DNA of 64,000 nt from JBBREP01 sp036501845 (GTDB lineage Bacteria; Actinomycetota; Acidimicrobiia; IMCC26256; PALSA-610). Numbering within the stretch: position 1 is the first letter of the stretch; each line of letters starts with the position of its first letter. Positions 8,123 through 16,633 of the stretch are shown piece after piece. The translations under genes were made by a program, and so were the position numbers. The notes beneath the pieces were generated by a model. It saw only the letters and a program-made list of their open reading frames with translations. It was not told the origin of the DNA and did not search any database. The stretch lies in the NCBI GenBank assembly GCA_036501845.1, contig DASXZO010000098.1, positions 1 through 64,000 of the forward strand. The letters run 5' to 3'.

Positions 8123-9862
8123 TCAGAACGGCGTGGCCGCGCCGTTCTCCTGACCCGTGCACTGGAAGTCGGGCAGGGTCACCCATCGGAGTTGCCGGCT
8201 GCTCGACGCCCCGGCCGCGCAGCCCGACGTGCTCGCGGTCTCGGGCCGGGCCTGCCACATCGCAATGAACGTCGGCACTTTCGCGTGCAACGGATCGCTC
8301 GGCCAGTTCTGGCGATGGAAGTTGTCGTGTGTGGCAACGATGTCGAGTACCGCGGCGTCGCGCTGGGCCAGGTCGTCCTCGGCCACGATTTGATACTCGC
8401 AGCCGTCGAGCGCGTTTTGGAGCGGCGCCGACGGGTTGCACACCACATATGTGTGTGGCGACGGCGCGTAATAGAAGCCGTTGGCGTGGATGTCGATGTC
8501 CTTCACGTCGAACGTGAGATCAGCGGGATGAACGCGGTCGGGGTCGGAGTCGCGGTTGGATGGGTTGTTGAGCCACGTGCGCAAGCCCTCCTGGACCTCG
8601 ATGCCCACGAGATTGCCGCGCAACAGGTTGTGACTGAACGACACCTGCGACGACTCGTACACGAGCAGCGCGGCTTGGCCGTTGCCGATAGCCGTGTTGC
8701 CCGTAATCACTGCGTGCGCAGATACCTCGTATTTGACGCCGTTCCAGCTATTGCCCTGGAACAGGTTGTCCGACACCGTGGCGTCGTACGACGAGCGGTC
8801 GAACCAGAGGCCGATCCCGTCCTGCTCGCGGAATACGTTGTCGGTGATGTCTGCACCCCACGTGCACAGCAGTTTGGCGCCGCCGGCCTCTGCACCCTCG
8901 TAGTAGTGCTTCGTGTTGTTGCGGTAGAAGAGCGAGTGTTCCACGAGGATGTCGTCGGAGTCGACCGAGTCGAGCCCCAGCTCACCATTGTGGTCGAAGG
9001 TGTCGCCGTCAACGACCACGTGCGCGCCGGCCACCGGCGTTTGCGTGGACGGCACGTTGCCTTGTGTCTTCACTCCGCGCACTGAGTTGAAGGAGAAGTA
9101 GTCGTCGCGCAGGATCGCGCCGGTCGCGTCACCCACGTACACCGCGGTGTCCTGGTGAATCGCCAGGTCACTTGCGTTGTGGTCGTTGCCCGCGTACTTG
9201 CGCACGCCGAGGCCCTCGAGCACGGAGTTCGTGGCGGTCGACGCGAACACCAGCGCGGTCTCTTTGTCGGTGACGGTGGTGTCGATTCCGGGATCGAAGT
9301 TGATGTCGAGCATGTGGTTCGTGGAGTCCACGTAGAACCGGGGCGCGGAACCGCCGAGATCGCTCGACGACAATGTCTGCTGCACGCCGTCGCCACCTTT
9401 GAACACCTGATCCGAGTGATAGGGCAGACCGCCCTGAGCGCACGGCAGGTGCGGCAGCGTCTCGTTGCAGAAGTCCTTCGTGTACGGATGGGTCCACAGA
9501 CCCGGATGCGGCTGGCTCCAATAGAGGTACGGGATCGACCCGTCGAGCCACGCTGTGGGTGGGGCACCAGCCGCTGGCATGTGCTGCGCGCGGATCGTGA
9601 CGTTCGGCTGCGACAACGTGAGGTTCTGAACGGGATACACGCCGTCGGCGAGCATCACCGTGTCGCCCGGCTGCACGAGATTTGCCAGCACGTTCGACAG
9701 GCTTGTTGCGCCGGTGCCGCCCGGGTTCACCACGTAGGTGTGCGGCGTCGTGAGCACTCTCGCGGTGCGCGCATTCGCCGCGTTCGGTATGGCGACCCCC
9801 ACAAGGAGCACCACTGTCACGATCGTCGGAACGATCGCCGCGCTGGTCCGCCGGATCATCAT
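8123..9862 (-). CDS. Secreted right-handed beta-helix protein
   Basis: 579 residues with a Sec signal peptide (VPTIVTVVLLVGVAIPNAANA). The body starts HTYVVNPGGTGATSLSNVLA and GDTVMLADGVYPVQNLTLSQ, the entry of pectate-lyase-like, NosD/PbH1 beta-helices, and continues with many short N-rich turns such as GNTAIGNGQAALLVYESSQ. Family members bind or cleave acidic polysaccharides. Catalytic residues cannot be assigned here. The gene faces the zinc permease and may start at either of two adjacent ATGs. Confidence 0.75.
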   Translation of the reverse strand: MMIRRTSAAIVPTIVTVVLLVGVAIPNAANARTARVLTTPHTYVVNPGGTGATSLSNVLANLVQPGDTVMLADGVYPVQNLTLSQPNVTIRAQHMPAAGAPPTAWLDGSIPYLYWSQPHPGLWTHPYTKDFCNETLPHLPCAQGGLPYHSDQVFKGGDGVQQTLSSSDLGGSAPRFYVDSTNHMLDINFDPGIDTTVTDKETALVFASTATNSVLEGLGVRKYAGNDHNASDLAIHQDTAVYVGDATGAILRDDYFSFNSVRGVKTQGNVPSTQTPVAGAHVVVDGDTFDHNGELGLDSVDSDDILVEHSLFYRNNTKHYYEGAEAGGAKLLCTWGADITDNVFREQDGIGLWFDRSSYDATVSDNLFQGNSWNGVKYEVSAHAVITGNTAIGNGQAALLVYESSQVSFSHNLLRGNLVGIEVQEGLRTWLNNPSNRDSDPDRVHPADLTFDVKDIDIHANGFYYAPSPHTYVVCNPSAPLQNALDGCEYQIVAEDDLAQRDAAVLDIVATHDNFHRQNWPSDPLHAKVPTFIAMWQARPETASTSGCAAGASSSRQLRWVTLPDFQCTGQENGAATPF

Positions 9863-9907
9863 TGGCTCATGATCGTACGCCCGGTTGTCTTGCCGCAGGC
9901 CCGTGAC

Positions 9908-11062
9908 CTAGAGCGAATTGCCGCCCACGATGTGCACGGCGAGGAGCGCGGCGGCGATCGACAGCGGCACCACGATCACACCGAGGCGCGTGATCTCGAG
10001 GAGGCGCGGGCGCGCGCCGACGGTGCGGGCGGTGCGGTACCAGAGCAGTGCTGACAGCGATCCCGTGACCGCGAGGTTGGGTCCGAGGTTCAACCCGATG
10101 AGCAGTGCGCGTGCATGGGCGACCGGGCGGGCGGCGAGCAGCGCGGCGCTCGGGAGGTTGTTGAACACCACTGAAGAGCCCGCGGCGATTGCCGCAGTTG
10201 CCGCGGGATTGGCCGAGCCGAGCACACTCGACGGCCAATGCCAGGTGCGACCCACCGTGCCGAGCGCCATCGCGATCCCGAACAGGCCGAGCAGCAGCGC
10301 GGGGTCGACGGCTTCGAGCGCGCGGCCGACGGACAGCCGCTTGCGCACGATCTCGAGCGCGCCCGCCGCCACGCCGACCGCGAGGACCGGCGCGGCTGGG
10401 TCGGAGAGGGTGAGCATGAGCACGAGCGCGGCGAGCGTCGCAACCACCGCGGTGCCCGATCCCAGGCCCGTGGTCCCACAAACAGTCGACTTGTCCACTG
10501 TTTGTGGGACCACGGGAGGGCCACCTCGGTCGCGGCGTCGGCGCGTGCACACGACGAATACCGCGGTCACGACGACCGCGGCCACGAACGCGGGCCACAT
10601 CGCACTGGCGAAGTTGGCGCCGGTGTGGTGCTCCGACGAGAGCACGATGAGGTTCGTGAGGTTCGAGCCGGGGAGGAGCAGCGAGGCGGCGTTGCACATC
10701 AGCAACGTGCCGTAGAGGAGTCGTTCGTCGGTGTCGCCGCGGTGCATCACGCCGAGCAGCAACACCGGTGTCACGAAAGCGGCCGCGGTGTCGAGGTTGA
10801 GCAGCGCGGTGACCGTGGCCACCACGAACAGCCCGGCCAGCACGAAGCCGCTCCGGCCGAGTGGGGCGCGGGCGAGCACGCGCCCGAGCGCGTCGAACAG
10901 GCCGTTTTCGTGCGCCACCACTCCTACCAACAACAGCCCGGCGACGAGCACGAACGGTCGCCAGGTGGCGAAGGCCGCGGCGCGCGCGTCGGCAGGCGCC
11001 GCGACCCACGCAACGACGAATGCGACCGCGCCGGCCGCGAGAACGGCCCGCGCGAGTCGCAC
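9908..11062 (-). CDS. ArsB/NhaD-like ion transporter
   Basis: 384 residues with about ten membrane helices in two homologous halves, of the ion transporter superfamily (ArsB, NhaD, citrate-type carriers). LLNLDTAAAFVTPVLLLGV in the first half and SSVVFNNLPSAALLA in the second match the paired re-entrant substrate-site segments of this superfamily. The central cytoplasmic loop is encoded by a 50-nt perfect inverted repeat (listed separately) and reads PPVVPQTVDKSTVCGTTG. GTG start 16 bases after the aldehyde dehydrogenase stop suggests an operon. Arsenite, sodium or an organic acid are all possible substrates. Confidence 0.75.
   Translation of the reverse strand: MRLARAVLAAGAVAFVVAWVAAPADARAAAFATWRPFVLVAGLLLVGVVAHENGLFDALGRVLARAPLGRSGFVLAGLFVVATVTALLNLDTAAAFVTPVLLLGVMHRGDTDERLLYGTLLMCNAASLLLPGSNLTNLIVLSSEHHTGANFASAMWPAFVAAVVVTAVFVVCTRRRRDRGGPPVVPQTVDKSTVCGTTGLGSGTAVVATLAALVLMLTLSDPAAPVLAVGVAAGALEIVRKRLSVGRALEAVDPALLLGLFGIAMALGTVGRTWHWPSSVLGSANPAATAAIAAGSSVVFNNLPSAALLAARPVAHARALLIGLNLGPNLAVTGSLSALLWYRTARTVGARPRLLEITRLGVIVVPLSIAAALLAVHIVGGNSL
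10467..10516. repeat. 50-nt perfect palindrome inside a coding sequence
   Basis: Left arm cccgtggtcccacaaacagt (20 nt), a 10-nt loop and an exact reverse-complement right arm. It lies in the loop-coding part of the transporter gene and keeps the frame open. It could be an inserted palindromic element, or a terminator-like hairpin co-opted as coding sequence. Confidence 0.9.
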
Positions 11063-11078
11063 GCTGTGAGTGTTGCCC

Positions 11079-12542
11079 TTAGCCGGCGGCGGCTACGCCT
11101 CCACCGGGAGCAACGATCGACTTGAGCTCGGTGTAGTGCTCGAGGCCTTCCTTGCCGAACTCGCGGCCGATGCCGCTGGCCTTGTAGCCGCCGAACGGGG
11201 CCACGAAGTCCATCGTGTACTGGTTGATGCCGTACGTGCCGGTGCGCACGCGACGAGCGATGTCGAATCCGGTGTCGGTGTCGCCTGTCCACACCGAGCC
11301 CGCGAGGCCGTAGTCGCTGTCGTTGGCAATGCGCACGGCGTCGTCGACGTCATCGAAGGGGATCACCGCCACAACCGGGCCGAAGATCTCTTCGCGTGCG
11401 ATGCGCATGTCGTTCGACACGTTGGCGAACACCGTGGGCTGCACGTACCAGCCCTGGTCGATGCCCTGCGGCATCTCGCTGCCGCCCACCACGATCCTGG
11501 CGCCCTCTTCTTGACCGAGCGCGATGTACTTCTGCACACGCTCCTGTTGGCGTCGAGCCACGAGCGGACCGATGTCGGTGGTGGCCTCCATCGGGTCGCC
11601 CACCTGCAGCGAGCCGGCAAGCTGGCCGAGCGCCTCGACGACGTTGTCGTAGTTCTTGCGGCTCGCGAGGATGCGGGTCTGCGCCACGCAGGCTTGGCCG
11701 TTGTTCATGAACGACGCGAACTTGAGGCCGTTCATGGTGGCTTCGAGGTCGGCGTCGTCGAGGATGATCGCCGCCGACTTGCCGCCGAGCTCCAGGCTCA
11801 CGCGCTTCAACTGCTCACCGCAGATGGCGGCGATGCGCCGGCCCGCTGCGGTGGAACCGGTGAACGCAACCTTGTCGATGCCGGGATGCTTCACCAGGTG
11901 CTCGCCCACCTCACGCCCGGCGGGGAGCACCGATACGACACCCTTCGGGATGCCGGCCTCCTCGAGCAACTCGGCCATGAACATGGCGTCGAGCGGCGTC
12001 TCGGGGGCGGGCTTGATCACGATCGTGCAGCCTGCGAGCAGCGCGGGCGCGAGCTTCGACATCGTGACGAACTGCGGCACGTTCCACGGCACGATCGCGG
12101 CCACCACGCCGACCGGCTCGGAGCGCACGATCACGTCGGTGCCGAGGACGCCGGTGCGCGTCTCTTCCCACGCGTACTCCTTGGCGACGTTGATGAAGGT
12201 GTTGAGCATCATCCACGGCGCGGGCGACTGCGCGAGCTGCGAGAACGAGATCGGTGAACCCATCTCGACGGTGATGACCTCAGCCATCTCCATCATGCGC
12301 GCTGCGTACACGTCGCAGAACTTCTGCACCGCGTCGATGCGCTCTGCGGGCGAGCGGCGCGGCCACTCGCCATCGTCGAACGCAGCACGCGCCGCGGCGA
12401 CGGCGCGGTCGACGTCGGCCGTGCTGGCCTCGGGAACCGAACCGATCTTCTCCTCGGTGTGCGGCGAGATCACGTCGAGCGTCGCAGAGCTTGCAGGCTT
12501 CGCCCACTCGCCACCGATGAAGAGCTTGTCGTACGTCTGCAT
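11079..12542 (-). CDS. NAD(P)-dependent aldehyde dehydrogenase
   Basis: 487 residues from ATG 12542, about the family's usual length. The catalytic base is in LELGGKSAAI and the nucleophile Cys in NNGQACVAQTRI. PWNVPQFVTMSKLAPALLAG and FTGSTAAGRRIA form the nucleotide-binding region. It oxidises an aldehyde to the acid, but the substrate is not specified by the sequence. An in-frame start at 12563 exists. ATG 12542 is preferred because GAGAGGG sits just upstream. A TATTGT -10 box lies at 12577-12582. The downstream ArsB-like gene follows closely. Confidence 0.9.
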   Translation of the reverse strand: MQTYDKLFIGGEWAKPASSATLDVISPHTEEKIGSVPEASTADVDRAVAAARAAFDDGEWPRRSPAERIDAVQKFCDVYAARMMEMAEVITVEMGSPISFSQLAQSPAPWMMLNTFINVAKEYAWEETRTGVLGTDVIVRSEPVGVVAAIVPWNVPQFVTMSKLAPALLAGCTIVIKPAPETPLDAMFMAELLEEAGIPKGVVSVLPAGREVGEHLVKHPGIDKVAFTGSTAAGRRIAAICGEQLKRVSLELGGKSAAIILDDADLEATMNGLKFASFMNNGQACVAQTRILASRKNYDNVVEALGQLAGSLQVGDPMEATTDIGPLVARRQQERVQKYIALGQEEGARIVVGGSEMPQGIDQGWYVQPTVFANVSNDMRIAREEIFGPVVAVIPFDDVDDAVRIANDSDYGLAGSVWTGDTDTGFDIARRVRTGTYGINQYTMDFVAPFGGYKASGIGREFGKEGLEHYTELKSIVAPGGGVAAAG

Positions 12543-12576
12543 GGGGGGTTCCCTCTCGTTCACTGTGCTCTTCGGG

Positions 12577-12582
12577 ACAATA
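12577..12582 (-). promoter_or_regulatory. -10 box of aldehyde dehydrogenase gene
   Basis: TATTGT on the minus strand. It would give a leader of roughly 30 bases containing the GAGAGGG ribosome binding site. No good -35 was found. Confidence 0.4.
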
Positions 12583-12781
12583 CCGTCACGTATCGGGCGC
12601 CTACCTTCCGGGGAGCCGTGCAGGCGCGGTGACCGGAGCAGCCGAGGAGCGACAGGAGCAAAGTGGAGGCCCGCCCGCGAAGCCGCTCGGCCGGGAGCGG
12701 GAGCGACCCGTGGACACGAGCGAGATCGGTGCGCAGGGCGCTCGCCGCCGAGCGCAGCGAGGCAATTAGAAACGCGCGAAG

Positions 12782-13327
12782 GTGGTCGTCGTGCCTCGGG
12801 CTGTCGATGAGCTCTCCCTTGCCGAGGAGGTGTGCCTTGCCTTGATCGCCGAGGGGCCGCGCCACGGTTGGTCGCTGGTGCGCGAGCTCGCGCCCGACGG
12901 CGAGATCGGGCGGGTCTGGTCGTTGAGCCGGCCGCTCACGTACCGCGCCGTCGACGGCCTGCGCGAGCGCGGCATGGTGGAGCACCGCGGTGCCGAGGCC
13001 GGCGCCGGGCCGATGCGTCAGGTGCTGAGCGTCACGCCGAAGGGCCGCCGCACCGTTGATCGCTGGCTCACCACCCCGGTGGCCCATGTGCGGGACGTGC
13101 GTACCGTGCTGCTGTTGAAGCTCGTGCTCGGTGAGCGCCGCGGCCGCGACCCGCGCCCATTGCTGCAGGCCCAACACCTCGAGTTCGAGCCCCATGTGGC
13201 CGCGCTTCGGGCGGCCGGACGACGGGCAGGGGCCGACGCGGTCGACCGTTGGCGCTACGAGTCGTCGCTGGCGGTGATGCGGTTCCTCGACGGAGCGCTG
13301 CGTGACGCCGAGCGACGAGCCCACTGA
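12782..13327 (+). CDS. PadR-like transcriptional regulator
   Basis: 181 residues. The N-terminal winged helix LSLAEEVCLALIAEGPRHGW and LTYRAVDGLRERGMVEHRG are typical of PadR, followed by a helical C-terminal domain for dimerisation (LLLKLVLGERRGRDP). GTG start, with a TAGAAA -10-like sequence nine bases upstream. It ends 46 bases before modA and probably controls the molybdate importer, either alone or as part of one transcript. No metal or molybdate-binding domain (such as the ModE TOBE domain) is present, so the signal it senses is unknown. Confidence 0.75.
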   Translation: MVVVPRAVDELSLAEEVCLALIAEGPRHGWSLVRELAPDGEIGRVWSLSRPLTYRAVDGLRERGMVEHRGAEAGAGPMRQVLSVTPKGRRTVDRWLTTPVAHVRDVRTVLLLKLVLGERRGRDPRPLLQAQHLEFEPHVAALRAAGRRAGADAVDRWRYESSLAVMRFLDGALRDAERRAH

Positions 13328-13348
13328 TTAGTCTCCGCCTGACTAGTC
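13325..13348 (+). promoter_or_regulatory. Paired TGAYTAGTC sites upstream of modA
   Basis: TGATTAGTC and TGACTAGTC occur 15 bases apart. GACTAGTC is a perfect 8-base palindrome. The position between padR and modA suits an operator for the PadR-like protein. A related ACTAGTCGGT also appears near 17910. Confidence 0.35.
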
Positions 13349-13373
13349 GGTGACCGCAGGGGGCCTGTTCTTC

Positions 13374-14189
13374 GTGCAGAGAGTCCGTAAGCCAGCCATC
13401 GCGTCGATCGTGGCGCTCGTGCTCGTTGCCGCGGCGTGTGGTTCGAGCAGCTCCAAGGCGTCGAATACGACGGCTGGCGCGGGAGGCGAGGCGACCACCA
13501 CCGCGGCGCCGACGCTGAAGGGCACGATCAACGTGCTCGCGGCGTCGTCGCTCACCAACGCCTTCACCGCGCTCGGCAAGGACTTCGAGTCGGCCTATCC
13601 GGGCACGAGCGTGAAGTTCAGCTTCGGGTCGTCGGCCACGCTCGTGACCCAGATCCGGAACGGCGCGCCGGCCGACGTGTTCGCCTCGGCCGACCAGGCC
13701 AACATGGACAAGGTCGTCAAGGCGGGCGACAACGCGGGAACGCCGCAGAACATCGCCAAGAACAAGCTCGAGATCGCGGTCGCGCCGGGGAACCCGAAGC
13801 AAATCACCAGCGTGGCCGATCTCGCCAAGCCCGGCATCGTCGTGGTGCTCTGCGATCCGTCGGTGCCCTGCGGCAAGTTCGCGAACCAGGTGCTCGCCAA
13901 CGCCAAGGTCACCGTCACGCCGAAGTCGCGCGAGATCAACGTGAAGGCGACGCTGTCGAAGGTGACGCTCGGTGAGGCCGACGCCGCGATCGTGTACGTG
14001 AGTGACGTGAAGTCCGCCGGCGGCAAGGTCGAAGGCGTGACGATCCCCGATTCGATCAACGTGCTCACCACGCTGCCGATCGTGGCGCTCAAGGGCTCGT
14101 CGCACTCCGACGTCGCCACGGCGTGGAACAATTACGTGGTGGCGCACCAGCAGGAGCTCGTGAGCCAGTTCGGCTTCCTTCCGCTGTGA
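13374..14189 (+). CDS. modA: Molybdate ABC transporter binding lipoprotein
   Basis: 271 residues. A lipoprotein signal ends in LVLVAAAC. The mature part starts INVLAASSLTNAFTALGKDF and contains FSFGSSATLVTQIRNGAPAD, ADVFASAD and EADAAIVYVSD, the oxyanion-binding segments of ModA. GTG 13374 is chosen because AGGGGG lies ten bases upstream. GTG 13350 is an alternative. It captures molybdate or tungstate for the permease and ATPase that follow. The stop overlaps the modB start. Confidence 0.9.
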   Translation: MQRVRKPAIASIVALVLVAAACGSSSSKASNTTAGAGGEATTTAAPTLKGTINVLAASSLTNAFTALGKDFESAYPGTSVKFSFGSSATLVTQIRNGAPADVFASADQANMDKVVKAGDNAGTPQNIAKNKLEIAVAPGNPKQITSVADLAKPGIVVVLCDPSVPCGKFANQVLANAKVTVTPKSREINVKATLSKVTLGEADAAIVYVSDVKSAGGKVEGVTIPDSINVLTTLPIVALKGSSHSDVATAWNNYVVAHQQELVSQFGFLPL

Positions 14190-15025
14190 CCTCCCCGAGG
14201 CGACGGCGAGCAGCGGGTAATCAACCACCCGTCCTCGCCGTCGCCTTGGGGGTCATCGGCCTCGCGGTGTTCTTCGTGTTGCCGCTGGCCGGACTCCTCT
14301 GGCGCGTGCCGTGGAGCGATGTGTTCTCGGTGCTCGGCCAGAGTTCCTCGCGCGACGCACTCCGCTTGAGCCTCGAGACGACGCTCGCGGCCACCGCGCT
14401 GTCGGTGGTGTTTGGTGTGCCGCTCGCGTGGCTGCTCGCCCGCATGACGTTCCGCGGCCGGGGCGTGTTGCGGGCCCTCGCGTTGCTCCCGCTCGTGCTG
14501 CCGCCGGTGGTGGGCGGGGTCGCGCTGTTCTACGCGTTCGGCCGGCGTGGTCTCGTGGGCCAGTGGATCGAGCGGTGGTTCCACTTCGAGCTGCCGTTCT
14601 CGATCTGGGCGGTCATCCTCGCCGAGACGTTCGTGGCGATGCCGTTCCTCGTGATCACCGTCGAAGGCGCGCTGCGCGGCCTCGACACTCGCTACGAAGA
14701 TGCGGCGGCCGCGTGCGGTGCGGGACGATGGACGGTGATGCGGCGCGTCACGCTTCCGATGATCGGGCCTTCGATTCTCGCCGGCATGGCGCTCACGTGG
14801 GCCCGGGCGCTCGGCGAGTTCGGCGCGACGATCACATTCGCAGGGAGCTTCCCGGGCAAGACCCAAACCCTTCCGCTCGCGATCTACCTCGCGTTCGAGA
14901 ACGGTGACCCGGCCGGCATCGTGCTCAGCCTTCTGCTGCTCGTCGTGTCGATGACCGTGCTCGTACTGGTGGGGAGCCGGGTGATCGGCGAGCGAGGCCG
15001 GATGACGCCGTCGCCGAGTCCGTGA
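14186..15025 (+). CDS. modB: Molybdate ABC transporter permease
   Basis: 279 residues with six membrane helices and the EAA loop EDAAAACGAGRWTVMRRVTL, which couples to the ATPase. ARALGEFGATITFAGSFPGK is a hallmark of ModB. GTG 14186 overlaps the modA stop (GTGA), and the last bases overlap the modC start, so the three are translationally coupled. Confidence 0.92.
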   Translation: MTSPRRRRAAGNQPPVLAVALGVIGLAVFFVLPLAGLLWRVPWSDVFSVLGQSSSRDALRLSLETTLAATALSVVFGVPLAWLLARMTFRGRGVLRALALLPLVLPPVVGGVALFYAFGRRGLVGQWIERWFHFELPFSIWAVILAETFVAMPFLVITVEGALRGLDTRYEDAAAACGAGRWTVMRRVTLPMIGPSILAGMALTWARALGEFGATITFAGSFPGKTQTLPLAIYLAFENGDPAGIVLSLLLLVVSMTVLVLVGSRVIGERGRMTPSPSP

Positions 15026-16089
15026 GCGACGCCGGACTCGTGTGTGACCTGCGGCTCCAGCGCGGCACGCTCGCGCTCGAGCTCGCACTCACCGTCGCGC
15101 CGGGTGAGCTGCTCGTGGTCGTCGGCCCGAATGGTGCTGGGAAATCGACGCTGTTGCGCGCTCTCGCCGGACTGTTGCCGATCGACGACGGCCGCATCGT
15201 GCTCGACGGTGAGGTGCTCGACGAAGGCGCGTCGGGCCGCTTCGTGGAGAGCCGCCGCCGCTCGATCGGCGTTGTGTTCCAGGATCTGTTGTTGTTCGAC
15301 AACATGAGCGTGGTGGAGAACGTGGCGTTCGGTCTGCGGAGCCGCCACCGGCCTCGCCGCGAAGCGCGGCGCGTTGCGCTCGAGTGGCTCGAGCGTCTCG
15401 GTCTGGCCCCCTATGCCGACGCCAGCCCGACTTCGCTGTCGGGCGGCCAGGCGCAACGCGTGGCGCTCGGACGGGCGCTCGCGTTCGGACCCAAGCTGTT
15501 GCTCCTCGACGAGCCCTTCGCCGCACTCGACGCGACTACGCGCGGCGAGGTGCGGCGCGAGGTGCGCTCACACCTTGCGACCCTCGACGTGCCGAAGCTG
15601 CTCGTGAGCCACGATCCGGTGGAAGCGATCACGCTCGCCGATCGGATCGTGGTGCTCGAGAATGGTCGTGTCGTGCAGAACGGGATGCCCGACGAGATCC
15701 GCGCCCGGCCGCGTTCGCGTTATGTGGCCGATCTCGTGGGTCTCAACCTGTTCCGAGGCGAGCTGCGCGACGCCACGCTCACGCTCGCATCGGGCCAGAA
15801 GATCGCGGTCGCGGTCGACTCTGTGCCCGACGGCCCGGTGGTCGCCACGCTGCATCCTCACGCCGTGACGCTCCATGCCGACACGCCCGAGGGGAGTGCG
15901 CGCAATGTGTGGATCACGGAAGTGACCGACGTCGATGACGAAGGCGAGCGCGTTCGTGTGCGTGTCGGTGCTCCGGTGCCGCTGGCGGTGGAGGTCACGC
16001 GCTCGGCCCGAACCGAGCTCGCGCTGGCGCCCGGTTCGCGTGTGTGGATCTCGTTCAAGGCAACTGAGGTCGTGGTCGAACCCGACTGA
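15022..16089 (+). CDS. modC: Molybdate ABC transporter ATPase
   Basis: 355 residues. Walker A GPNGAGKST, signature LSGGQAQRV, Walker B LLLLDEPFAALD and switch His LLVSHD are all present in the first 220 residues. The C-terminal 130 residues form a TOBE/MOP-type domain (VAVDSVPDGPVVATLHPHAV) that senses bound molybdate and can trans-inhibit transport. GTG start overlaps modB. The imported metal could supply the molybdenum hydroxylase at 60.4-62.8 kb. Confidence 0.92.
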   Translation: MSDAGLVCDLRLQRGTLALELALTVAPGELLVVVGPNGAGKSTLLRALAGLLPIDDGRIVLDGEVLDEGASGRFVESRRRSIGVVFQDLLLFDNMSVVENVAFGLRSRHRPRREARRVALEWLERLGLAPYADASPTSLSGGQAQRVALGRALAFGPKLLLLDEPFAALDATTRGEVRREVRSHLATLDVPKLLVSHDPVEAITLADRIVVLENGRVVQNGMPDEIRARPRSRYVADLVGLNLFRGELRDATLTLASGQKIAVAVDSVPDGPVVATLHPHAVTLHADTPEGSARNVWITEVTDVDDEGERVRVRVGAPVPLAVEVTRSARTELALAPGSRVWISFKATEVVVEPD

Positions 16090-16122
16090 CGCGCCCAGCA
16101 CCTCACGTGGTGGAATGCGTGC

Positions 16123-16629
16123 GTGGACGTTCGCGACCTGTTGCTCGAGCTCTATGGCCGGGTGCCGCCGCTCGCACGCGACGCGGTCGACGGCCTCGAT
16201 GTGGCGCACCTCCGTGAGCGGCCCGCGTCGGGCGCCAACACGATCGCATGGCTCGTGTGGCACACCGCTCGGGTGCAGGACCATCACGTGTCGGAGCTGA
16301 TCGACTCGGAACAGCTGTGGGTGAGCAACGGCTGGGCCAAGCGTTTCGGACTCGACGCCGACCCGCACAACACCGGCTACGGGCACACGCCCGACCAGGT
16401 GGCCGAGGTGTGCCCCGAAACTCCCGAGGTGTTGCTCGACTATCTCGACGCCACCCAGCAGCGCGCCACCGGCTATATCGCCACCCTCGGCGCGGCCGAC
16501 CTCGATGCCGTCGTCGACGAGCGGTGGGACCCGCCGGTCACGCTCGGGGTGCGCCTCGTGAGCGTGGCCGACGACAGCTTGCAGCACGTCGGCCAGGCGG
16601 CCTACGTGCGCGGCCTGTTACGCGTCTGA
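16123..16629 (+). CDS. DinB-like/DUF664 protein
   Basis: 168 residues forming a likely four-helix DinB fold, with His-containing helices (ANTIAWLVWHTARVQDHHVS and DSLQHVGQAAYVRG) that could bind a metal. Such proteins include mycothiol- or bacillithiol-dependent transferases and proteins of unknown role. GTG start. It follows modC on the same strand with a 33-base gap, so it may be cotranscribed. TGGAAT six bases upstream of the start is a weak -10 candidate. Confidence 0.65.
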   Translation: MDVRDLLLELYGRVPPLARDAVDGLDVAHLRERPASGANTIAWLVWHTARVQDHHVSELIDSEQLWVSNGWAKRFGLDADPHNTGYGHTPDQVAEVCPETPEVLLDYLDATQQRATGYIATLGAADLDAVVDERWDPPVTLGVRLVSVADDSLQHVGQAAYVRGLLRV

Positions 16630-16633
16630 CGCG

